A DNA stretch of 64,000 bases from Chlorella sorokiniana (Eukaryota; Chlorophyta; Trebouxiophyceae; Chlorellales; Chlorellaceae), in assembly GCA_025917655.1 (NCBI GenBank), contig CP084611.1:3596001-3660000 (forward strand), given 5' to 3'. The notes under the pieces were generated by a model that made no database searches, was not told the origin of the DNA, and was given only the letters and a program-made list of their open reading frames with translations. The number at the start of each line of letters is the position of its first letter. Within the stretch, counting starts at the first letter, position 1. Below are positions 1 through 10,943 of this stretch, piece after piece. Made by a program: the position numbers and the translations under genes.

Positions 1-3000
1 AATGACGATGAGGAGGAGGAGGAGGAGGACGTTGTGTTTGAGGGCGGCTACCGCCTGCCCGCCGACCTGTACGACCGCCTCTTTGACTACCAGCGCACCG
101 CGGTCAAGTGGATGTGGGAGCTGCACACGCAGCGCGCGGGCGGCATCATCGGCGACGAGATGGGTCTTGGGAAGACAATACAAGTGGGTTAAGGGGGTGG
201 GGGGGACTGTTGCTTGAGCCATCGGCCTTGATGAGCGAGTGTTGCAGCACAGTAAGCCAGCACTGCTGGTAGAGCAGCTGGCACCCCTAATGTGCCCCCC
301 TTTACACACACACAAATGTGCCCCCCTTATGCGCCAGGTCATCGCCTTCCTGGCCGGCCTGCACCACAGCGGCCTCTTCCGCCCCTCCCTCATCGTCTGC
401 CCCGCCACCGTGCTGCGCCAGTGGCTGCGCGAGCTGCGCGCCTGGTGGCCGCTCTTCCGCGTCGCGCTGCTGCACGACAGCGCGCGCAGCGGGGCGGGGG
501 GTGCGCCCCGCGCCAGCGCCTCATACGAGATTGCGCAGGTGTGTCAGTGTTCGTTGGAGGCGGGGAGGGGATGAGGGCGGCGGGGATTGAAAGGTTGTCC
601 GGAGGACGGCACACCCCATCACAAGCGCCATGGCCCCCTTGACCACCCTGCCGCCAACCCTCCCCGTCTTCCTGCCCCCCAGAGCGACAGCGGCGTGCTG
701 CTGACCACGTACGAGACGATGCGGCTGCAGCGCGGGGACCTGCTGGGGGTGGAGTGGGGGTACGTGGTGCTGGATGAGGGGCACAAGATCAGGTGGGTAG
801 GAGGGGGGGGGGGGGGTGCGTGCTTGGCATACACAGCATCCATGATACTGAGCCCAGCTGCTCTTACCAGCAGCGGCGCTTGCCCCCCACCTCCCCTTCC
901 CTCCCCCTCTCCCCCAATACGCAGGAACCCTGATGCGGAGGTGACGCTGGCGGCCAAGCAGGTGCAGACGGTGCACCGCCTCATCATGTCGGGGTCGCCC
1001 ATTCAGAACAGGCTCACGGAGCTGTGGTGGGTGGGAAAAAAGGGGGCCCGTGTCAGGCATACGCCCATTCTTCAGTGTCCCTCCATCTATGTCGCCTCAT
1101 GCCGCCACCTGCTCCCCCCTCAGCGCCTGCCCTCTCAGCGCCCCCCCAAAAAGAACCTCCCCCACGCTGCCCTGCAGGTCCCTGTTCGACTTTGTGTTCC
1201 CGGGCAAGCTGGGCACGCTGCCCGTCTTCACCGCCCAGTTTGCGCTGCCCATCCAGATTGGCGGGTACGCCAACGCCTCCCCTCCAGGTCTCCACCGCCT
1301 ACCGCTGCGCCGTCATCCTGCGGGACCTCATCGCACCCTACCTGCTGCGCCGCCGCAAGGCCGACGTGCGGGCACAGCTGCCGCGCAAGACGGAGCAGGT
1401 GGGCAGGCCGCGGGGCTTCTTTGGGCAGGGTGCGCCGCATGTGCCCTCTTCCTTAGCCGCAGCGCCTGGCGGGCAGCTCGCTGCCGCCGTGACCGGAGCC
1501 CTCCCGCCTGCTTCCCCTTGCGCGCAGGTGCTGTTCTGCGGGCTGACTGTGGAGCAGCGGGACCTGTACCGCGGCTACCTGGGGTCCAAGGAGCTGCGGG
1601 AGATCTTCTCGGGGTCCCGCACCGCGCTGGCGGGCATCGACGTGCTGCGCAAGATCTGCAACCACCCAGATCTGCTGGAGCGGGCCAAGTGGGAGGCGGC
1701 GGAGGTGAGGCGGCGGGTGCAAGGCGGGCGGGTGCAGCCAGCAGCGCTCGCGGTGCTGCAGCGCTGGGCGCGTGCCCTCTGTGCAGCGCTCCTCCTGCCA
1801 TGCCCCGCGCCCGGCCTGCCAGCAACACCCGCCCGCTGCCCGGCCCTACCCACCCACTTCCTACCCCAGGACTACGGCAATCCCGAGCGCAGCGGCAAGC
1901 TGCAGGTGCTGGCCAAGGTGCTGCGCCACTGGAAGGAGCAGGGGCACAAGTGAGTCGGGGGGGAGGCTGATGGATGCTGCCAGGGGCGAGGGGCGTGGCT
2001 GGGCGGCGTCATCGTCCCCACCTGCCACCTTGCTGACCTGCCCGCCGCTGCTGCCGCCACCCAAGCGCAGGGCCCTGGTGTTCACCCAGACGCAGCAGAT
2101 GCTGGACATCCTGGAGAAGCACGTCGAGGCGCAGGTGGGGCCGGCCGGGGTGATGTCAGTGCCGCTGTGCTACCCTGTCGTCGCCCGCCGCGCTGCACCC
2201 GTCTCTCAACCGCGCCACCTGGCCCCACCCGCCCTGCTCCTGTGCCCGCGGCTCGCCCCAGCAGGGCTACGCCTACCACCGCATGGACGGCAGCACCAGT
2301 GTGGCGCAGCGCGCCCGCCTCATCGACGACTTCAACAACAACCCTGGGGGTGGGGACAGGGGTGGCCGCCTGGGTGGCTGCGCACGCTCGCACCGGCGCC
2401 GCTGTTCGGCGCGTGCGCTGCTCGGTGCTGCTCCGGCGACCGTGTGGGCCGGGGCTCACCTGCACTCGCCCATGCCGCGCAGTGTTTTGCTTCCTGCTGA
2501 CCACGCGGGTGGGCGGGCTGGGAGTGAACCTGACAGGGGCCAACCGCGTGGTGCTGTACGACCCAGGTGGGTGAGTGGGCGGTGTGTGTGTGTGTGTGTG
2601 TCTGTGTGTGTGTGTGTGCGCGGGGTGGGAGGTAAGGAGGGGGGTGCAGAGGAGAGGGGACCTTCACTGGGAACATAATGCTGAAGCGCGGCCGGCCAGC
2701 TCCACCCACCAGAGCGTTGCGCGCAGCTTAACAAGCGGCACCCGACCCTCCGCGCCCCCCCCGCCCCGCAGACTGGAACCCGTCCACCGACGTTCAGGCG
2801 CGGGAGCGGGCGTGGCGCATCGGCCAGGCGCGTGAGGTGGTGGTGTACCGCCTGATCACCAGCGGTACCATCGAGGAGAAGGTGTACCACCGCCAGGTGT
2901 ACAAGCACTTTCTGACCGACAAGGTGCTGCGGGACCCGCGCCAGCGCCGCTTCTTCAGGGCCAAGGACCTGACAGACCTCTTCACCCTGGGGGACGAGTA

Positions 3001-4509
3001 CGCGGGTGGGTGGTGGTGTGTGTGTGTGGGTGTGGGTGTGTGTGGGTGTGGGTGTGTGTGGGGGTGGGGCAGGCAGCGCCAACTGGGCATTTGGGGTGAG
3101 CAGGCCGACTGGGTTCACTAAACCGCCAGCTGGCAGGCACCAGCCGCCCGCACGCTGGCCCCTTCCTGGGCCAGCTGGCCGCCAGCTTGGCCGCAACGCA
3201 ACCCCGCTGTGCTGATGCCAGGTCGCCCGGTTGCGCCCCCACCCCGTCGCAGACGGCACCGAAACCGCCAGCCTGTTTGCCAGCCTGGGCACCGAGGTTA
3301 TGCCCGAGGCAGAGGAGGGGGAGCAGCCGCGGCAAGGGGCTGCCAGCGACCAAGATGACTACGGCGGCGATGAGGGCCAAGGCGGCGGCGCGCAGCAGCG
3401 CCGCCACAGTAGCAGCCCGGCCCCGGCGGCAGCGCCAGCCTTCCAGCAGGCGTGCGCGCCGAGGCGGCCGCAAACGGTGGCGAGGCCGTGGGCGGCGAGG
3501 GCGGCGAGCAGAAGGGCGATGCCGGGATGCTGCGGGAGCTGTTTGAGGGGTCGGATGTGCGGGGGCCATAGACCACGGCAAGGTGGAAGGTGGGCAGTGC
3601 ACAGCTGCTGCCTTTCTAAGTGGGAGAACAGGCATCCCCCCCCACACACACGCACACATCTCTCCCTGGCCCCCAGCCCGCCTCCGCGCTTGCTGTTCCA
3701 GGAATATGTGGAACCCTCTGCCAGCAGCCACGCCTCTCCCTGTGTGGCCTGCACCGCCACTGCAGGTGCCAACGACCCCCAGAGGCGCGCCGCTGACCAG
3801 GAGGCCCGCCGCATCGCACGCCGCGCCGCCGAGGCTCTGCGCCAGTCGCGCCTGCAGTGCCAGACCGCCCCTGTCAGCCAGCCCACGTGGACGGGGCGGT
3901 CGGGGGGGCGGCGGGTGTGCCGGGAGCGCAGCCGCGCTTTGGCCGCGCCGCCAACCCGCGCCTGCAGGCTGCGGCGCAGCAGCAGCAGGCCGGCGGGGCG
4001 GGGTCGGCGGGGACGGGCGGCCGCCGCTTTGGCAGCGGCGGGGCAGCAGGGCCCCGCGGCAGCGCCGGCCTGCAGGCGGGCAGCGACATGGGGGCAGCGC
4101 CGCGCAGCAACGAGATCCTGGCACGGCTGCGGGAGCGGCAGGCTGCGGTGGCGGGCGCTGCTGCCGCCTCGGCCGCAGCCGACCCTGAGGTGGAGCGGGC
4201 GCAGGCGCTGGCTGCCCGCATCTCGTCCTTCCTGCAGGCCAGGGCGGCGCTGCCGCATCAGACGAGCTCGTGTCGCACTTCCAGGCCAGTGTGGGCGCCG
4301 CTCAGATGCCCCTGTTTCGAGGCGTGCTGAAGCAGGTGGCGGCGCTGCAGCGGAGGACCCCGGCCGAGGGCGGCGGCAAAGAGTGGGTGCTCCGCCCGGA
4401 GTTTGCCGGGATGGCGGCACCCCGTGAACGTGAGCGGACAGGCAGCGGCGATGTGTCCAATGAAGAAACCAAACCACCGACAGTTTTGCCCAACGAATCC
4501 TCTTCCTGA
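1..4509 (+). CDS. ERCC6: CSB/ERCC6/RAD26-like SNF2 ATPase, 5' truncated
   Basis: The gene is cut by the left window edge. It encodes a Swi2/Snf2 DNA-dependent ATPase of the CSB (plant CHR8) branch, which acts in the nucleus on RNA polymerase II stalled at DNA lesions. Exons read in order: acidic lead-in, Walker [11 protein letters not shown] (to about 183), [13 protein letters not shown] (about 390), LLTTYETM (about 703), Walker B LDEGHKIR joined over an intron to NPDAE (791/925), MSGSPIQN (about 990), [48 protein letters not shown] and [11 protein letters not shown] (about 2797). DEGHKIRNP plus a C-terminal winged-helix-like end ([10 protein letters not shown] to WVLRPEF, 4306-4410) favour CSB over other SNF2 proteins. 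More than ten short introns interrupt it; two are rich in GT. One frame slip near 4241 is mended by one G. The stop TGA is at 4507-4509. Confidence 0.9.
2582..2621 (+). repeat. GT-rich tract in CSB intron
   Basis: A nearly pure alternating GT tract lies in the intron after the [13 protein letters not shown] exon. It is simple-sequence DNA with no coding role. Confidence 0.8.
3010..3065 (+). repeat. GTGGG/GT-rich tract in CSB intron
   Basis: A second purine/GT-rich simple tract, made of TGTGGG-like units, lies directly after the exon ending in LFTLGDEYA. Confidence 0.75.
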
Positions 4510-4754
4510 ATTCTTTCACACAGAAGTTTTGCGTGCCATTTCTGCTCTGATTTCTGCTCTCTCAGCTCTCCCTGTCCTTCGCCTCCACATCTGGCGCACC
4601 TTCAAATGTACACTTCTGCGCACAATCGTGCAAGCTCTGCCTTCCTCACAACGTGTGCACTCGAGGGGGACGGCAGGCGTGCATGGGCGGCACTGCCATG
4701 AACCAAGGCTGCTCCTGGCTGCCATGCTGACCAGCAGCCCCCACCCAGCCCGCC

Positions 4755-7700
4755 TCAGATCCTCAGCTTCTTCTTCAGCCGGTCCTTCACGCTCATGCCC
4801 CTGCCGCCGCGCTTGGCGGGCTGGGGTGCTGGCGCCCGCCCGGCGCTGCCTGCACCTTTGGCCGCGCCAGGCTTGATCGAGGGGGTGGAGGTGCAGCACG
4901 CTTGGGCCCTGCACAGGCACACGGCACATCAGCTGAGCTACGCCAGCAGCGCAGCGCGCCCCTCCGCAGCTCCTCTGCCTTCCCCAGCCAGGGCATGTCG
5001 CGCACAGCATGTTCAGGTACAGCATACCAAGCCAGGCTGCCCAGCCTCCCCCCGCCCCTCACCCGCCGACTCCTCCACCACCACCCCTCCTGCCGCCGCC
5101 GCGCCGCGCTCCTCCGCCAGCAGCTCCCGGGGTCAAAGTCGCCGCCCTCCTCCGCCTCACCCACGCCATCCAGCTCGCCGGGCACAAACTCGGAGCCGCC
5201 CAGCGTCTGGGGGTCTGCGCGGGGAGGGGGGTACGGGCAGGCCACGGCGGGTTGGGAGGTTGGATGCAAGCGTGTGAGGTCTCAAACTGCACCCGGCCCC
5301 CACCCAAGCCACGCCACTCGCTTCTCAACGTGTCGGGACGGATGCAGGCAGTGCTGCGTGCCACCCGGGCGGGTCACCTGGTGCGAGGGGGCCTGCCCAG
5401 CGTGCCCGCCGCGCGGGGTGCGCACGGGGAGCAGGCGCTCCAGGGGGACGGAGTCCAGGTCGGCGGGGGTGGAGGCTCCAGGCTGAGCCCCAGGGCGCGC
5501 ATGCACACCTCAAGACGGGCCACCACCGCCTGAACATGGAGCGAATGGGTGTGGGTGTTTGTATGGTGGGGCTCAGATGACTGCAAGCCCACACATCAAC
5601 GGCCGCCAGCGCGACGGCAGTTGGAACGACTGCCACAGCAGGCCAGCGGCGCCCCCTTCGCCCTCCCGCCGCGCCCCACCTGCGGGCTTGCGATGGGCAG
5701 CGGCACGTCGTTGAGGGCGTGGGGCGCCCGCAGCCATCGCCTGAGCGCGGCCAGCAGCGCCGCCAGCCCGTCCTCCTCCTCCAGCGACAGCGGCTCGGCG
5801 GGTGCCTCCTCGCCTCCCTCCTCCTCGCCGCTGTCGCCCGCCAGGGAGCCCTGCGCAGCAGGCGCCCCTGCCTGCCCTTCCCTGACAGCCTGCTGCTGCT
5901 GCTGGTCACCGTGTGCGGCCGCGTTGCTACCCGCCTGCGCCTGGTGCCCGCCATGCGCGCCGCCCGCGTCAGAAGAATCGGCTGGGCGGCGGCCCTCTGT
6001 GCAGTCTGCCGCATCCTGCCGCGCCTGCTGCGGATCAGCAGCGGCAGGGTCGTCGAGGTCTGCGACACCTGCGGCTCCCCCGAGTCTGCATGCTTGGCAC
6101 CCGCTGAGAGCTGCGAGGCCCCGCCAGCAGGCGCTGCCGGACCGCCGGGCGCGCCTGGCCGGCCTTCCGCCACAGCAGGGCCCTGCACAGACGGCGACCG
6201 AGAACCTCCGCTGCCGCCCATACCCGCTGAATCTGCGCAGCCCCACCCGCCAGCTGCCCCGCTGAGCTGTCGGAGGGCGCGGCGAGGCGGAGCGGCGGCG
6301 CCCCAGCGAGCCCCTGCTGCTCCTCGCCGCCAAGTGCCCCCTCCGCATCAGAGCCTGCCTGCATTGGCGATGCCAGGTCCCGCGGTCTTGCGGGCTGTTG
6401 CTCGGCTGCGGCGCTGGCCTGCTGCAGAGGCGCCGCCTGGCCCAGCGGAGCAGCAAGCTCTTGTGGCACCTCCTGCTCCTGCCGCGCTTGCTGCTCCTGC
6501 TGCGCCTGCTGTGCCGCTGGCTGCGCCCGTGGCTGCTCCTCGCGGTACAGCGCATCGTACATCGCATCCAGCTGGTCGTCCCCGGCACCATCCACCTGCG
6601 GGATGGTGGCCTCCTGCTGAGCCTGCTGAGCCTGCTGGGGGCCAGGCGCGCCGCCGCCGCCACCGCCCGCCGCCGTCTTGATCTTCAGCTTCAGCTTGGC
6701 TGGTGCCGGGGCGCGGGTGCCTGCTGCCGCTGCACCGGCTGCTGCCCGGGGCTCACAGCGGCTGCAGCCGCACCCGGCGCCCTGACCTTGATCTTCACAG
6801 CCAGCGGCGCTGCTGCAGGCTGCTGCGGCGCTGCGCAGCGGCAAACGCCACCAGCACCTCGTGAGGCGTGGCAGCCGGCCGGGCAGCCTCCGCCTCCTCC
6901 TCCTCGCCATCGCCCGCCTCCTCCTCCGCCAGCATGGCCGCCAGGCGGGCGGGCAGCCTGCCGCCGTGCCGAGTGGACTGCCTGCTGCGCCTGCCGCCGC
7001 CGCCGCCCGCCGCCCCCAAACCCGCCAGCCCCTCATCCTCTTCCTCCAGCAGCTCGAAATCCTCCTCCCCCGAACCGTCGTCAGACCAGCCGCCGCCCGC
7101 AGCGGCCGGGCGCGTCGGCGCCCGTCCCAGGCCGCCGCCTCCGCCGCCTGCTTCGCCGCCTGCCGCGCGGTGAGGCGGCGCGGCCGCTGCTCCCCGTCAG
7201 ACCCGACCTCCATCACCACCACTGCCGCGCGGCGCGCGCGCTCGCCTGCGCCGCCACGGCAGCAAGGACAGGGCGCACAATGAGATGGATGGTGCAACGG
7301 CAGGCTCGGTGTCGTGCAAGCGGATGCCTCAATGGCAGCAGATTCGGCTGTGTGCCCGCAAGGCAGCACACCAACAGACAAGGCAGGCGAGTCCGCTTGT
7401 ATGCGCAAGCAGGCTGCGCACCCGCCGCCGCCAGCTGCTCCAAGTCCAGGCCGCCGTCGTCCCCGGACACCTCCTCCTCCTCCTCCTCCCCACCCTCCGC
7501 CCCCCTTCCTCCGCGTCATCCTCGCTCGTGAAGCCGCCGCCGCGGGTGCCGGGGCCCACTCAGCCTCATCGGCCTCGCCGCCCTCGGCGCCGCCGCTGCC
7601 GGCCTGCAGCAGGTGAGGGGGAAGGAGGGGGTTGAAAGGCAGCCTGGCTGCCTCAGGCACGCTGCGGCGCCGCAGGCCTGGCACACGTTGCGAGCAAGTG

Positions 7701-10448
7701 CCTGCGTCCCTGGCGGCGACGCAGGCAGCGTATGCGGCGATGCAGAGGCAGCAGCCGGCGGCGCCCACCTCGCCCGCGCTGTCCTGCTCGATGAAGCTGT
7801 CCGGGCTGTGCTGGCGCCTGCGCGGCCGGAAGGCGCCACCGCCGCCGCCGCCGCCGCCAATGTCGAGGGTGAGGGCGGTGGGGTTCATGCGGGGCGGGCC
7901 TTGGCCATCGAGGCCACCCCCTCCTCCTGCTCTGCCGCCGCTCTTCAGCCTGCTGCCGCCCCCACAGCGCGCCCGATCTGGCGAGGCGGCGCAGGAGCGC
8001 TGCCTGGCCGCGGGCGGGCGGCCAGATTGGGGGAGGCGGCGCCGCGTGCCACCGCAGCGGCGGGCAGCTGCAGCGAGCGCTGGCCGGCAGGGCCGCGCCC
8101 GCGGCGGGAGCCCCGTCGCCGCATCGTCCCCCCGTCTGCTCCTCCTGGCCCCACCCCTTCTTGCGCTTGGCCGCCCCGCCTTGCTGACGCTGCCGCTGTC
8201 GCCGCTGGCAGACGCGCCCGCCTGGGCTCGCGCCGCCGCCTCCTCCTCTTCCCACTGCGCCAGCAGCGCCGCCTTTCTCACGCAGCTCCCCGAGGGCAGG
8301 CCAGCCAGGCGGCGCAGTCGGCGTGCCGCGGCCGCCGCCGCATACCACATCACTTGCTTGAAGGCGGGGTAGCGGAAGCGGGGCGCACGCCCAGATGGTC
8401 CTGCTCAGGCGGGCATGGGGCAAGGGGAAGGGAACATAGAAGCGTAGAAGTTCACATCCTGCGGGCGCTGCACCTGGTGGCAGCACGAGGTGGGGAAGAC
8501 GAGCAGGTTGCAGGCTGCCAGCCCCCCCCTCCCACCCACCTCTATGCGCCAGGCCTCCAGGTGGGTGGTCAGCGCGTCGCGGCGCAGGAAGCTGCCCCCA
8601 GCAGGATGGCGGCGGAGGTGGTGGCGGCGGCGTGGGCCCACCCCCGGGGATGACCACGGTGTCACCTGGCGGAGCGGCGGGTTGGGGAGGCAGGTGCGTG
8701 GTGAGTTGAGCGACTGGGGCCCGGGCTCAGCAGGTGGGCTGCCCAGCCAGCCAGCACCAGCAGCGCTGCAAACGCAGCTGCACAAATCCCCGCTGCACAT
8801 GCCCCGCTGAGACCCCCTCCGCCCCCCACACACAACCCCCCACCTGGCCCCAGCTCCAGCTTCACCACGCCCTCACAGTGGGCTGCCAAGAAGACGCCCG
8901 CGTGGCGCGCCGACGCCGCCCAGGCAGCGTACGTGGCCAGGTTGCGCGGGGTGGGCGGCACCAGGGCCAGAGTGCGGCGGCCCGACAGGCAGTGCAGCCA
9001 GACTGCACGCGAGGGCGATGAGGGGGAGTGCAGGTGGCAGGTTGGGGCGCTGCAGAAAACAGCCAGTACACAGATGTGCGCGTGCCGATGCGTGGGCTCC
9101 CCCGCCCTCCCCTGCACACATACAGCACCACCACCGCTGCACCCCGAGCCCGGGCCCCGAGCTCACCCGAGGCCCCCTGCAGCCAGGTGGAAGTCGGCGT
9201 AGCCGCCCTCGGGGCTCATCACCAGGTGCACGGCGGCGACGGGGCGGCCAGGCGCCCCGCCGGCCACACCCGCTGCGCCAGGTCCACGCCGCGCACGGCG
9301 GCGGGGGGACACCTCGCCCTGCAGGCCCCGGCAGCAGCAGCAGCAGCAGCAGGCAGGTCGGTGCGCTGGTGCCAGTGGGGGCGCCAGGCCTCCTGCCATC
9401 TGGCTGCCAAGGCCAGCCCTGGCAGCACCCTTGCGGGGCGGGTGCCTCCCCCAGCCGCCCACCTCCAGCGGCGTGCCCGCCAGCGGCAGCGCCGCCACCT
9501 CCAGCAGCCGCCGCCGCGACTCCGCAGAGATGCCCTTGAGCTGCTGCGCGCCGCCTCCTCCTCCTCCGCGCTGCGCTTGCGCCGCACAGCCGAGCTGTCC
9601 GCCTCGTCGTCGGCCGGGCGGCGCGGCGGGCCGAGCTGCCCAGCGCGGCGCTGCCGCCGGCGACGGGCGCGGTCGCTGCGGCGGAGGCCGGGCCCGGGCG
9701 GGCTCGCGGCTGGCTGCGCGGCGCGCCTCCCAGTACAGGTTCCACTGGTGCAGGGTCCAGCGCGGCCCCTCCCCCTGGGACTGCACATCCAGCGTGTGAA
9801 CCTGCGTGGAGCGGCGGGCGGCGGCGGCACTAGCCCCTCAGCCGCTGCCACGACCCCAGCCGCCGGCTCGGCGCAGCCCCGCCTGTTTCAAGGGCCCTGC
9901 CCTGCCCTGCCGCCTGCCCCTCGCCTGTGGCCTCCACGCACCTCAGAGGCCAGCCCCAGCCTGGCCGCCAGGCGGTCGACGGTGAGGCTGCCGTCCGGCA
10001 GCGCCATGCCCAGCTCGCGGGCGGCGGAGGGCGAGGCTGGGACCAGCAGGGGGCGGAAGCCGCCGCTCTGCTGCAGCCACTCGGGGTGAGCTGCGCCGCT
10101 GGCACGTGCTTGGCGCTGGAGGGCCTGTAGCCGCCGTAGGAAAGCAGCTCGGAGTGGAGGGCGCGCAGGTCGGTGGCCAGCCCGTCTGCACGGGCAGAAG
10201 GCGTGGCGCGCAGCTAGCTCAGGGGATGCCGTCGGCAAGGGCCAAGGGCTCCCAGCTGAGGGCAGGGCAGCCGTGGAGCAGATGGGGCTGAATCGCGGCA
10301 GGATGCGCTTGGCAGCCGCTCGAGCGCCACCGGCTGCGCCAGCAGGCTCACCCACTCCCAGCGACAGGTCGCTGTAATCTGCGGCGGCCAGCCTGCATGG
10401 GCATAAGAAAAGATCCAGCAGCGTTTGATGAATCGTCCACACATGCAT
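4755..10448 (-). CDS. KDM2/PHF2/PHF8-like JmjC-domain protein, degenerate active site
   Basis: A nuclear JmjC protein of the KDM2/KDM7 branch (histone H3 lysine demethylases). Read on the minus strand: an open frame from ATG 10448 (LAAADYSDLSLG), then ALPDGSLTVDRLAARLGL, then TLDVQSQGEGPRWTLHQWN (about 9790), ISAESRRRLLEVAALPL, VDLAQRVWPAG, HLVMSPEGGYADFHLAAGG (about 9170-9228), VWLHCLSGRRTLALVPPTPRNL, VFLAAHCEGV, VVIPGGWAHA (about 8645), GGSFLRRDALTTHLEAWRIE and QVMWYAAAAAARRL (about 8330). Each block aligns in order with KDM2A. Aligned residues predict loss of the Fe-binding Asp (HxD reads HLA) and of the 2-oxoglutarate Lys (Arg here). A long Ala/Glu/Pro-rich disordered region follows. The basic end GMSVKDRLKKKLRI (stop 4755) resembles, from memory, the PHF8 tail. 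One frame slip lies near 9254. The exact 5' end and the exons between 8.3 and 5.0 kb are uncertain. Confidence 0.72.
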
Positions 10449-10943
10449 GCAAGCCAGCCAGCCTCAGAGAGAGGGCTACGAGGGTTTCTCTTTGCCGCCG
10501 CCGCAGAGTGCAGCGCCGCCTACCGCCGGTAGTCCACTGCCCCCTTCCTCATCCTTGGAGCCGCTTTGCGCACGAATGCATATGCTGCGCCAGGTGGATC
10601 CTTCGCGTGTGTTCACGGCTTCAGAGGAGGCCCTCAGCTCGGAAGGGCTCTGCAAGCCGGCTAACCCTGGGGTCCCTTATTCACTGCTCACATTCACGGT
10701 GCAGCAACGGCAAGCCTCCATGAACAGGCCAGACAGCGCAGAGACGCGCGGAGGCGGCAAACCGGGCCAAGCATGCACAGCATGGAGGCAACACTCGAAA
10801 CAGGCCGGCTCAGCATTGGCTCGCCTTCAATATTTCACCATCAACGTGTGTGTTCGACCAGCCGAAATTGACAGCACCGCCGAAGGGCGCTTCCAGCCCG
10901 GAGCTGCCTGGAGCGGCTGCTTGACCCGCTGTTGGAGATTCGA
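10449..10943. other. Divergent intergenic region (JmjC / WRN-exo)
   Basis: Probable shared promoter and 5' UTR region between two outward-facing genes. It contains an open frame with no recognisable domain, and I do not support a gene there. Confidence 0.5.

Noticed and set aside
6035-8353. 772-codon minus-strand open frame.
   Set aside because: It mixes the true JmjC exon (MWYAAAAAARRL) with frames that are Ala/Arg/Gly noise. Homology and splice motifs show several exons in different frames.
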